From: Xanthoparmelia taractica
Lineage: Eukaryota; Ascomycota; Lecanoromycetes; Lecanorales; Parmeliaceae
NCBI GenBank assembly: GCA_033085395.1
Contig: JANQBS010000248.1
Span: 1-56,701 of the forward strand
Length of the DNA stretch: 56,701 nucleotides
Direction of reading: 5' to 3'
The position numbers and the translations under genes were made by a program. The notes under the pieces are model-generated. The model was not told the DNA's origin, ran no database searches, and saw only the letters and a list, made by a program, of their open reading frames with translations. Shown here in pieces: positions 12,088 through 21,774 of the stretch; the stretch's first letter is position 1, and each line of letters opens with the position of its first letter.

Positions 12088-12931
12088 ATGAAGATTTTCT
12101 ACATTGGCGTAATTAACTCCTACTACTGAGGCCCTACAACAATACTGATGCTGATGCCTGCCTACCAGATTCTGAAGAACGAGGTCAAACCAGCACACGA
12201 GCTGTGCGTTGAGAAGGAGCTCAGCAGCTACTCAAGATTCACAAGGGACAAGTACGTTATCTAATGATGCTCTGAGAGTCCAGTCTGCGCTCATGGCTCG
12301 CTTGCCCCTCAGTTACGGCCAGTTCATGTCTCTGTTCAGCAAGACTGTTGCAGAACGAACAAAGCCTGGTCAGAGACAAGATATTGAAGAGAAATGTACT
12401 TGCCCCCAGCCATAGCCATCTCCCTACCGGGTTGAGTCTCAGCTGACATACCATTCCATCCTACACATTCCATGCCTATGGGCGCACAGAAGGCGTCGCC
12501 GGAGTCCTCATTAGCGATCCCGACTATCCTGCCCTTGTTGCACATCAACTGCTCTCCAAAGTCATCGACGAGTTCCTCTCCCGCTATCCTCGCTCCGCCT
12601 TCGCCGACTCCAACCCCAACCTACCTTTTCCACAGCTCAAAGAATACCTTGAGAAATATCAAGATCCGCAACAGGCGGACAGCATAATGAGAATCCAGAA
12701 AGAACTGGACGAGACAAAAATAGTATTACATAAGACCATTGAGAGCGTATTGGAGAGAGGCGAAAAAATTGATAGCTTGGTCGAAAAGAGTGACGGGCTC
12801 AGTGCTCAATCGAAGATGTTTTATAGTAAGCCTCTCACGTACTTATATAGGTGCAATATTTGGAATTTTTGCTAATACCACTCTATATAGAACAGGCAAA
12901 GCAGCAGAATTCTTGTTGTGTGTTAATGTAA
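12088..12931 (+). CDS. YKT6: v-SNARE Ykt6
   Basis: Lipid-anchored longin-domain R-SNARE used at Golgi, endosome, vacuole and autophagosome fusion. Five exons: 12088-12108, 12169-12251, 12313-12395, 12460-12825 and 12891-12931, giving 197 residues (yeast 200). The product starts MKIFYIG, has the longin block YGQFMSLFSKTVAERT, and carries the SNARE helix KELDETKIVLHKTIESVL with the central zero-layer Arg in LERGEKIDSL. It ends in CCVLM, with CVLM as the CaaX prenylation box and the upstream Cys for palmitoylation. Odd point: exon 4 must begin CCTACACATTC to give the conserved SYTFHAYGRTEG, but the preceding intron (12396-12459) then ends in AT rather than AG. A MITE ends 93 bp upstream of the ATG. 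Confidence 0.88.
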
Positions 12932-13634
12932 TACTCAGTACCACTTATAGCAATTGAGGAAAAGGCAATCTTCCAGTTGTCATTCTTTCGGACTCTTGTT
13001 GTGTTTTGGTTAGGTCGTGGAAGAAGACGGCGCGCCTAAATCAAGCATGCCCTGTTAACGGCTCTATATGATTACGAGGCGCCCATTTCTTCTACGTCAC
13101 GTTGTGGCAAATGCATATGTGTATCGGGCGCTTTATCTCATTCGTTCCTGAAATGCGACGTCAACATCCATCAATAGTAGAGAACGAAACTATTATCCCT
13201 CGTCTACTTCAGCGTATCATAGAGTTCAATCGCCTAAAGATAAACTTGGCCGCTTCAACCACGTAGCTTGAAAACGAGTACGTATGCAGGTCCCCGCTAA
13301 CACCACGCCCTAACCTGTCAAAGCTCAGTGTAACCCACCAACATATCACGCTTGGATGCTTATGTCCACATCAGCGCACATGGAAGAGTTGCGTCTGGTT
13401 CTACTGACGATGTTAGAATAGCTCTAATGATGTGACCCGGAGATCACTTCGGGAACGGGTGGTGCACATGTGGCGCCTTTTGCCAGCTCTCCGATGCGGC
13501 ACAAGTACTAACAAGACTGTAACATAATCCGCATCGCCAGGAGAAATGCAGAATCGTAGGAGATTAGCAAGATCTCGTCCCGTTTGAGATATAGGACGCT
13601 CAACAGCGCCTGGCCGCAACACTAAACCTGTGTT
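12932..13634. other. Intergenic, convergent 3' ends
   Basis: Lies between the 3' ends of YKT6 and the leftward gene at 13635. Only short unsupported frames; no repeat or RNA gene recognised. Confidence 0.5.
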
Positions 13635-15392
13635 TCACACATTAAAATCTTTCCTCTCAATGCTGATGATGTTGATATCAAAATCATCGTTAATCGCGGC
13701 TTGCCTTCCCACGAGGCAATTCATTCGGTACAGCACTTCTCCAGTCGGGAGATGTTCCCTGTGCACTACTAGATGGTTCATGAAAGTCTGGATGCCACGG
13801 AAGATTGGGGTGCCTCTTCCCTCAGCGCAACAAAAAATGCACGCGAAGGTGGCCTTCGTAGGGTCTGAACAAGCATCCTTGACCTGGACATGACTCTTGA
13901 ACATGAACTCCCAGCGAAATTGTATTCCTTGTACAAGCTTGAAGACTCGCATATCAAAGCCACTTTGCTTCTTGTCCATCTGTACTAAATGCCCTTCAAA
14001 CTTGCATTGTTTGCACTGGTAGTATTTTGATGCATTATACATGCCTCCAGGTCGCACCCTCTCTTCCATCGCTCTTTTTCTGTCGCCGATCTGCTGTCTC
14101 CAAGCGCCTTTGCAAAAGCCTGCGTAGTTGTTGATCTCGCTTGGCAGCAGATCTTTCGGAGAGATCGAATTAATCGACCTATTGGAAGAGAGGATTTCAA
14201 CAGTGACCGCGGAGGCATGACGCTGGGAATCGTAAAATTTGTTTGCGCCAGGGCATCTCTGCAATTGAGCATGACGCGATGTGTCAAAAGATATGATTGA
14301 GGCGGTAGGCCTCTGTAAAAGGTCTGGGCTTGGACATTGATGGTCTTGCCATGAATTAAAGGCTGGGTGATCAGGCTCGCATATTGAGCTCAATGATGTG
14401 CTTATGGAATTGTTTCTGGACCTGATCGAAGCGCTACTCGACAATCCACTTTTTGCATCTTCTATCGCTACAGCCAGGTATTCGTCAACAAGGGGATTTT
14501 CCGGGGGGTTGACTATTGGCTCGACTTTCGTTCTTCTGCCGATGCCAAACAGTCCTGTTGTAGTGACGGTAGTAGCCATTGGCTTGTATTGAGGAGCATC
14601 TCTTCCGTCGGTGCCCGTCGATTCCCTGGACCCTCGTGCTGAGTCCGAGCGCAGAGAAGATTGGGAGGTAATGGGTGTGCCTGGAAGCGTAATTGCGGCA
14701 ACAGAAGGCGATGGAGGAAGCTTTCGAGCCTTGGAAAGACTGCCGCTGGCGCTAGGGTTATCTGAACAAGGGGAGACGGTGACGGAACTGATGTAGTGCG
14801 GCGAAGGTTGGGGCGCGCTGGGTGGAGGAGAAGAGAGCCGTCCAACGGTACTAAAGGAACTAGAAGGTAAGGGATCAACTGGACACAAGGTGATGGTGCG
14901 CTGCTGAAGCTGCATGAGGACTAGAATGGCTCGATCTTGGATCGAGTCGCATATGTCCTGCAGGGCGGTGAAATCAACACATGTGTCTTGCTCCCATTGC
15001 CTCTTTAAATTCGCAATGACTTGGTCTTGGAGATGAGTGATGTTTTCTTGCAGTGCATCCCTGGCTAACTCTGTATCATATTCAGCAAGTTTCAAATATA
15101 TGAGACTCAGCAACGTACGATCGCCTTGTGCAAAGGCCTCACCACAATGCTTGTGGGTGCGTTCATACTGATTCCTGACGGCGCTTTCCCCGCGGTTAAG
15201 CGATGATTCCAACTCCTCGGCCGACGTGCCAATCGGTGCTTCCTGAAAAGTCTTACGAGAGCTCCTATCATTGGCTTTCATTTGTTGAATGAGCTGGGCG
15301 CCGTCACGGTAGGCGGAACAGAGAGAAGCGATACATGTAGAGACATCGTCTCGCGACATGGTGTGGAGATGATTGGAAGTGCGAATACGCAA
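13635..15392 (-). CDS. Unknown protein with C-terminal putative zinc sites
   Basis: One uninterrupted frame of 585 residues; a better start may be the ATG at 15359 (MSRDDVSTC), giving 574. Residues ~10-180 look helical. The middle (~185-410) is Ser/Pro-rich and disordered, with short tracts such as GLFGIGRRTKVEPIVNPP. The C-terminal ~130 residues are compact and aromatic and hold CKQC near 460-463 and CIFCC near 518-522, followed by HLVVH near 540-544. This spacing resembles paired C2H2-like zinc sites, but the family is not one I can name. No signal peptide or membrane segment is seen. I believe similar proteins are common in filamentous ascomycetes, without a known role; that is memory, not a search. 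Confidence 0.8.
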   Translation of the reverse strand: MRIRTSNHLHTMSRDDVSTCIASLCSAYRDGAQLIQQMKANDRSSRKTFQEAPIGTSAEELESSLNRGESAVRNQYERTHKHCGEAFAQGDRTLLSLIYLKLAEYDTELARDALQENITHLQDQVIANLKRQWEQDTCVDFTALQDICDSIQDRAILVLMQLQQRTITLCPVDPLPSSSFSTVGRLSSPPPSAPQPSPHYISSVTVSPCSDNPSASGSLSKARKLPPSPSVAAITLPGTPITSQSSLRSDSARGSRESTGTDGRDAPQYKPMATTVTTTGLFGIGRRTKVEPIVNPPENPLVDEYLAVAIEDAKSGLSSSASIRSRNNSISTSLSSICEPDHPAFNSWQDHQCPSPDLLQRPTASIISFDTSRHAQLQRCPGANKFYDSQRHASAVTVEILSSNRSINSISPKDLLPSEINNYAGFCKGAWRQQIGDRKRAMEERVRPGGMYNASKYYQCKQCKFEGHLVQMDKKQSGFDMRVFKLVQGIQFRWEFMFKSHVQVKDACSDPTKATFACIFCCAEGRGTPIFRGIQTFMNHLVVHREHLPTGEVLYRMNCLVGRQAAINDDFDINIISIERKDFNV

Positions 15393-15961
15393 AAGCCGAG
15401 GTCTCGATGAACAGGGTTATAGGAGGTGGATCCTATTCTACGGGTACTGTAGGTTCCGCTGTTGCAAGTCGAAAGATGGAGCTCAGCTCTGGACTGGTTC
15501 TACGCAGTAAGTAATAGTTCGCGACAGACGATTCTATCAATTCCTGACGCTCACAACTCTTGTTCCGCTTTATTCAAGGTAGAAGGCCAGTGTTTCAAGT
15601 GAGCAAATGTCCGTTGGAATTCTCGGTTGTCTAAAAGATGATCTTCCTCTCATGACGCTTTGAGAACTAAGGCAAGCGTAGAATGTACTTCGTAATCCAT
15701 TTGCCCGCAAACCCCTCAATTGGTAAGTAGCAGCAACGATTTGCTAAAGCGCATGAGTTGTTCGTCAATTGAGATGGTGGCGTCGTTTGCGTGGACATGG
15801 GCGAAGACTCTTCCCTCTCAACTCAGCTATTTACCTGTTCTCGGCCTGCGTCGACATTTTGTCTTCATGAGATGTTGGTGTAAATGCCTCTTCATAACAG
15901 ACGCTGTCAAGACAACTCACCCTCCAATTTCGTAGATAATTCACACGGATAACATAGTTCT
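15393..15961. other. Intergenic region
   Basis: Separates the start of the leftward gene at 15392 from the 3' end of the Rab gene, so it should hold the promoter of the former. A 71-codon plus-strand frame at 15720-15935 has no family features and is not called. Confidence 0.5.
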
Positions 15962-17939
15962 TCAACAGCACCTCCCTTTGCCATGCCCGACCAGACTATG
16001 AGCGCCTTGATCTCTCTCCTCTCCAATTGCGATACCCGAAGCAGAAGCCATGCCCAACCAACTATGGCGCTTGTTAGTCAATTTAAAGCTTCCTTGGACA
16101 TCCGAAAGGCCTTCAAAGTCGCCAGCTTGACCTCTTTTCTGATTCCATGTATTGTTATTGCGGTCTTGTAAGTTCTCCTGATGCTTCTTGTTCTTCAGTT
16201 CAACGAGCTTTCTCGTGATGACGCGGAACACCTCCTCGACCCCTTCGCCATTTGATGCACTGATCTCATGACAACAGTCCCAGCCTTCACATTTTCGGAG
16301 TCAGTGTTTCTTTTTCGAAATGGGAGGTGATACGTGTACACCCCCTTTCCCTACATGTACACCCCCTATTTTCCTACATATACATCCCCCTAAATCAGGT
16401 TAGTGCGGGAGAAAATTGCGAAGACTCTTGGTTGACATCAAGACAAGCTTTCCCACGTCTCTCTCATCAAATAGTGATTATTTAAGACCTCGCAATTAAA
16501 TCATTTGAATATTCTATCATAGTCGCATCTGATTAGCTGGCTTCCTTCTCTACTTGCTACTAGAAATACGCCCAGCGAACTCACATAATTACCCTATTTC
16601 AGCTACCCATCCTACACCTGAAAAGATCCAAACATGCCCTCGTTGCCCTACATATAGGCTAATCCACGTCCTCCTCGAATGATACCTCTTAACATAGCTA
16701 TTCCACCTCATATAGCACCTCTTGATCCGCCTCTTATAGCACCTAAACCTCCTCGTACAGCAGCAGTAGCATAGAAGGCGTCTAAAACAGCCGTCTCCTC
16801 CTCGTTAGCCACCTGACTGACTGTAATTAATGGATCGTGACCGCCAGCAAGGCCGCTGCCACGCGCACGGCCACGGCTACGGCTACCTCGTATGCTGACT
16901 GATGTGTTGTTGCTGCAACTCCGCAGGGCTATTAGGCCTGTCCTTGGTATGCGTAACAGCTGATTCGTGAATAACAAGTAGACCCTTTGCGTTATAGATG
17001 TCCCGTGCTTTGAAGAGGGAATCCTCTTTATTATCCTCGCGGTATAGACTGAAATAATCTACGCAGGCGTCGAATGACTCTTTGTCTGCGTAACAATTGA
17101 TTGCTTAATCTCTGGAGTTAAGGCTAGCTTTCGTAGAGAAGAATACGCTACTTGGAGGGCCTAATTAGGTTAGCGTGACCTAATCTGGGGGGGTGTATAT
17201 GTAGGAAAATAGGGGGTGTACATGTAGGGAAAGGGGGTGTACACGTATCACCTTCCTTCGAAATTTACCTGAAGTGGAGAGATGATCACAAGAAAGAGTC
17301 ATGATTACTCAAGAAGCATGCCGGGGTACGAATCTGGGAGATATCGCTCTGAAATCACGTACCCATTTCCTGTCCCCAGAAACCGCTGCTGCGAGAGCTT
17401 CCGTTAGGGAAGGTAGGAGTGGAGACTTTTGGCGGATATAGATTCTCTGCAATGTATGCTATACATTTTTCGAATGGAATCTTCCTCAAACTGGGTTCTT
17501 GGACGGCCACATCACTTTTTGTTCCTACTACATGTATGACGATATCATTCCCAATATTCTCCCTCATCTCCGTCAACCAGTGTCCCATTTCTTCGAAGCT
17601 GCTTTCGTCTATGATACTATAGACAAGGAGTATTGCACTTGCCCCTCTGTAGTACAGTTTGGCGATGGATCTGAATCTCTCTTGACCTGCAGTGTCCCAT
17701 AACTGGAGACGTACGGTAGTTCCGGTGTCAGCATCAACCACTCTCTTGGTGAGAAAAGACGCCCCGATCGTTGGGGAAACGATGGGTAGGCTGAAGACCC
17801 CATTGACGTAGCGAGTCAATAATGCTGTCTTCCCAACACCTACACAATCAGCCAGCTGAGCAAAGATATCATGTTGAGGTGTCAACAACGAACCTTGCGC
17901 ACCTAGAACGCAGATTTTAGCCTCGAGGCTATTGGACAT
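15962..17939 (-). CDS. Rab-family small GTPase (transposon in intron)
   Basis: Membrane-anchored GTP switch in vesicle traffic. Exons 17939-17894, 17839-17363 and 16284-15962 give 281 residues. Removing intron 1 restores the P-loop GAQGVGKT. Switch and nucleotide motifs follow: PTIGASF, WDTAGQERF, VGTKSD (a variant of NKxD) and EISASNGEG. The C-terminus ends in RCC, a di-Cys geranylgeranylation signal. It looks closest to the Rab5/21/22-like group, but subfamily is uncertain. Intron 2 (16285-17362, 1078 nt) contains a 935-bp transposon with its 8-bp duplication; without it the intron would be 135 nt. The last exon restores WDCCHEIS across the junction. The long hypervariable tail (~100 residues after EISASN) exceeds the usual Rab length. 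Confidence 0.88.
16322..17256. mobile_element. 935-bp non-autonomous DNA transposon inside a Rab intron
   Basis: The terminal inverted repeats, 16322-16400 and 17178-17256, match at 74 of 79 positions, all five differences being transitions. A perfect 8-bp target duplication, TTCGAAAT, flanks it (16314-16321 and 17257-17264). Each TIR contains iterated units built on TGTACACCCCC followed by a CCTACA spacer. On the minus strand around 16870-17110 a broken frame reads KARDIYNAKGLL, which resembles the region after the zinc finger in fungal MULE transposases. Stops and frame shifts make it non-functional. Long TIRs suggest MULE; the 8-bp duplication also fits hAT. Confidence 0.9.
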
Positions 17940-18508
17940 TATTCTTCATGATAAATGCCGTCAACTGATCGGTCTTGTTACTTTAATTGAAGTAATCTTC
18001 CAGTCGTTACGGATCTAAATCCATCCCCGGTCAGCCTCAGCCGCAATGTTTCATATCTGGCTCAGTGGCTGCCTTTTCCCCGGCATGAGTCTACTCCGTG
18101 GAGATCTAGATGAGTACTTAGTATTATTTACGCGGGTAACGTTCGTTCGACTCTACAGCATCTATTTATTGCTAAGAATCAGACAGAGTAAGTGGCTCTC
18201 AATTCTGAGTCTAAATTTCAATCTTCCTCCCTCAACCCCACGTTTCCTTATCTCCGGCGCTTTGTCCCCGCAAAGCGATCCTGTGGCTGTTCTCTTCCAA
18301 TTCCAAACATCCCAGCAAGCGCAGCATTAAAATTGAAGTACCTCGTCTTCTCCTGCGCGGCCCCCTTCTGATGATTTTGTTTCTTCCTCTGCTCCTGGTC
18401 TTTCACCACTGGGTCTTTCTTGCGAGCTCTTCCTGCGAAAATTCTCTGCAGTCTCTTGCTTTGTCTCCCTGGCATTGAGCATTCATTGGATCCAGAGTCT
18501 CGCCCAAT
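17940..18508. other. Intergenic, divergent promoters
   Basis: Upstream region shared by the leftward Rab gene and the rightward lactate dehydrogenase gene. Short frames on both strands here have no supporting features. Confidence 0.5.
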
Positions 18509-20311
18509 ATGAATCGCGAGTCAAACGATCGGCAGCCAAAGGAGCATAAATTGAGTGGCGGAGAAGTGGCCAAGCACTGTAATGACAAAGATTGCTGGTG
18601 AACTCCCTCAGGCTTGCTCGCTGCCGTTCTTCTTTTCCACTGAACGCTCGATTCGATAGGGTGATCATTCACGGCAGAGTCTACGATGTCACTGAGTTTA
18701 AAGAGGAGCACCCTGGAGGCAAATCCAGTTGGTCGAATATGTCAAGGTCGGACTCATAAACTGACCCATTGGATGCAGTCATTCTCAAGTGGGCCGGCAA
18801 AGATGCAACTGAGACATACGACCCAATACATCCTCCGGACACTCTTGACAAGTCAGTCTCGCCTAGGAGTGGTCCAGACCTCCCTGGTTCAAAAGGTAGA
18901 ACAAAGCTGAAAGTCAATCAGGTTTCTCGACAAGTCAAAGCATTTGGGAGAAGTGAACATGGATACAGTGGAACAAGAAACGGAATTCGACCCCGACGAG
19001 GAAGAACGGCAAGAGAGAATCAAACACATGCCGATTCTAGAACAATGCTACAACCTAATGGACTTCGAGGCTGTTGCGCGACGGGTCATGAAGAAGACCG
19101 CATGGGCGTACTATTCCAGCGGTGCGGATGATGAGATTGTAAGCCAATGATGCACCATTTCGTTGCAAGCGCTGACAGTGTACGAGACGATGCGAGAAAA
19201 CCATTCGGCTTTCCACAAGATCTGGTTTAGACCGAGAATACTTCACGATGTTGAAAATATAGACCTTTCTACAAAAATGCTCGGGACTAAAGTGGATATA
19301 CCCTTCTATGTCACGGCGACAGCACTTGGTCAATAGCGCCATCATTGACTTCTTTCACCTTCAAATACTAATATAAATGTAGGCAAACTTGGCAATCCTG
19401 AAGGCGAAGTAATACTTACCCGTGGGGCAAAGAAGCATAATGTCGTCCAGATGATTCCCACCCTCGCTAGCTGTTCTTTTGACGAGATTGTCGATGCGAA
19501 GCGGGGTGACCAGGCACAATGGCTCCAGCTCTACGTAAATAAAAACCGTGCAATTACCGAGCGTATAATCAAACATGCCGAGAAACGTGGGTGTAGAGGT
19601 CTTTTCATTACCGTCGATGCACCTCAGCTCGGCCGCCGAGAGAAAGATATGCGCAGCAAATTCTCCGATGTTGGATCGAACGTGCAAAACACTGGCGGTG
19701 ACAATATGGATAGATCTCAGGGCGCTGCACGTGCTATCTCTTCCTTCATTGACCCATCACTTAGTTGGAGAGATATTCCCTGGTTCCTGAGCGTGACCAA
19801 GATGCCCATCCTTCTCAAGGGTGTGCAAAGAGTTGAAGACGTCATTCGAGCCATCGAGGTTGGTGTCCAAGGCGTTGTGCTTTCGAACCATGGCGGCCGC
19901 CAGCTCGACTTTGCGAGATCAGGAATTGAAGTCCTTGCTGAAGTTATGCCTGTCCTGCGTGAACGTAACTGGCAGGATAGGATCGAGATATATATTGATG
20001 GCGGTATTCGACGTTCTACTGACATGATCAAAGCGTTGTGTTTAGGCGCAAGGGGGGTGGGCATTGGCAGACCTTTCCTATACGCTATGAGCGCTTACGG
20101 GCTGCCTGGCGTGGACCGAGCAATGCAACTGCTGAAAGATGAGATGGAGATGAATATGAGACTCATTGGCTGTTCCAAGGTGGATCAACTCAATCCCACC
20201 CTCGTGGACACTAGAGGCCTGAGCATGCATTCAACTTCAGTTCCGGTAGATGTCTTGGGTATGGGCGTATATGACCCGCTTTTAAATCCACAGGAGAAGG
20301 CGAAACTATGA
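18509..20311 (+). CDS. CYB2: L-lactate dehydrogenase, cytochrome b2 type
   Basis: Oxidises L-lactate to pyruvate with FMN and passes electrons through a b5-type heme domain. Six exons: 18509-18597, 18660-18727, 18779-18851, 18922-19138, 19187-19328 and 19383-20311, giving 505 residues. The N-terminal cytochrome b5 domain has the heme-ligand motif EEHPGG near residue 49; the FMN domain follows, with PFYVTATALGKLGNPEGE, ITVDAPQLG, the catalytic block LSNHGGRQLD, YIDGGIRR and GARGVGIGRP. All introns are GT-AG, 48-70 nt, and every junction restores consensus. Unlike yeast Cyb2, no obvious mitochondrial presequence precedes the b5 domain (start MNRESNDRQP), so the location is uncertain. Substrate could be another 2-hydroxy acid. 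Confidence 0.9.
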
Positions 20312-20422
20312 ATGAGTATGTTGACATATGATAGCTTGTGGCGTCTTGCAGTGAAAAGCTATACGTCTGTCCGCATCCATGATTACATGAATTAAGCGTG
20401 AAATTCGTGAGAAGTATTGTTC

Positions 20423-21388
20423 TCATATATCGACAGTCATTGCAGGATTCCCCAGTCGCCCGCTACTTCTATACATTAACGCTGCATTAACCATCATCGT
20501 CCCTCCTCGATCACCTCCCCAAACCCTACTCCACAATATACCAAGCACACCGTATATCGCCAACCTCATCACGTCTAGCCAAGCTACGATGGCCAACATA
20601 TCCCTTATCACGCCCTTGGCTTCCCTTGAGCACAATTTTTCGTACAACCTCTGTGTTTCGTCCCAGAATACTTGTTCACGACCGTGGCCAGCGTGTACAT
20701 GCCCAAAGATATGTACCTTAGGTCTCACTCTCCAGACCTCCTTTAGCAAATAGTCGCATCCCAATCCGGCGGGCAAATCTAGATGATGCCTAGGTGGGGT
20801 ATGTGTGATCAAAACATCTGTCGGTGGAATCGTGTACGACCATGCATCATCAATCCGACGATACTGGAACGCAAATTCCTCCCCACCGCACTGGGGGATC
20901 TGTGGTCCGCCATAGAAGTTCAACCGGCGGTGCGCTTGACTTGGAAAGGAAAGTTGAACGCTGGAGTGCTGCAGATAGTGCACATCGCCCCAATGTGGCG
21001 CCTTGCCAGCATCGGTCTTCCGCCTTGCTCGTGGATCAAACCAACTGTCGTGATTCCCAGCAATGACGATCTTGTGCTCATAAGGCAGAGAAGAAATCCA
21101 ATCGATCTGATCCTGAATATCGGCGACTGTGCCGTCATTGGTAAGGTCACCCGCATGTACTAAAACGTCTCCATGCGGTAGCAAAGTAGGCTGGTGTGTA
21201 TGCGTATCCGCAATGCAGACAATACGAATCTGAGTCGAAGGTGGAGGCTTAGATGTAGCCGGGCCCCTCAAAAACAGGATAATACGGTAAAGAATCTGAG
21301 TTGAGAGTCTCAGCGGTGAGCTGAGCAGGCGATATTGGACAGAAGGCGGCTCGAAGGGTGAAGATGGAGGCCTCGGTAGGAAGGCCAT
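20423..21388 (-). CDS. Calcineurin-like metallophosphoesterase
   Basis: Two-metal phosphoesterase of unknown substrate. The single-exon frame extends upstream to 21625, but the ATG at 21388 (MAFLPRPPSSP) gives a natural start and 321 residues. The catalytic motifs appear in order: CIADTHTH (metal ligands), HAGDLTNDG, AGNHDSWFD, ITHTPPRHH and FGHVHAGHG. A hydrophobic segment before the domain (LYRIILFLRG) and another near the C-terminus (LAIYGVLGILW) suggest membrane association. Family members in filamentous fungi are annotated only as Ser/Thr phosphatase or MPPED-like; specificity cannot be told. It is convergent with CYB2, about 110 bp apart. Confidence 0.88.
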   Translation of the reverse strand: MAFLPRPPSSPFEPPSVQYRLLSSPLRLSTQILYRIILFLRGPATSKPPPSTQIRIVCIADTHTHQPTLLPHGDVLVHAGDLTNDGTVADIQDQIDWISSLPYEHKIVIAGNHDSWFDPRARRKTDAGKAPHWGDVHYLQHSSVQLSFPSQAHRRLNFYGGPQIPQCGGEEFAFQYRRIDDAWSYTIPPTDVLITHTPPRHHLDLPAGLGCDYLLKEVWRVRPKVHIFGHVHAGHGREQVFWDETQRLYEKLCSREAKGVIRDMLAIVAWLDVMRLAIYGVLGILWSRVWGGDRGGTMMVNAALMYRSSGRLGNPAMTVDI

Positions 21389-21774
21389 TAAGAAAGGTTG
21401 TAGCTCTATCACCGATAGTGGCCTCTTATGTGAGAAGTCAACAGGTCTATCCTGTTGGCAGCTTTGACAAAACAGTTCGTCAAGCTTAGGGAAGTGACCT
21501 GAGTAAGGGCGAATAACTATCGTTGAATGGACTAACGGGGGGAGGTTTGATATTGATTTCGTACTTGGATAAGGTACTAAAGGGTTCGTATCAATATTAA
21601 TCCGATGTTTGGGCTTTTGGATCAAGAATTGGATCCCACGAAGCGCCTAGCCGCATCCAACCATCCAACTCTGTTATTGTTGGTGCCGCCTTCACCTTTG
21701 GTTACTGATCTTAATGAGGTATTGTTGTCAGACCTTGACGATTCTCAATTTCAAGACTGACATTCAAGACAAAC
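21389..21774. other. Intergenic, divergent promoters
   Basis: Promoter space between the leftward phosphoesterase and the rightward Ist2-like gene. Nothing else recognised. Confidence 0.5.

Noticed and set aside
18660..18780. GC-donor splice or pseudogene at cytochrome b2 exon 2
   Set aside because: A normal GT donor at 18728 restores HPGGKSIILKWAGKD, so no unusual splice is needed.
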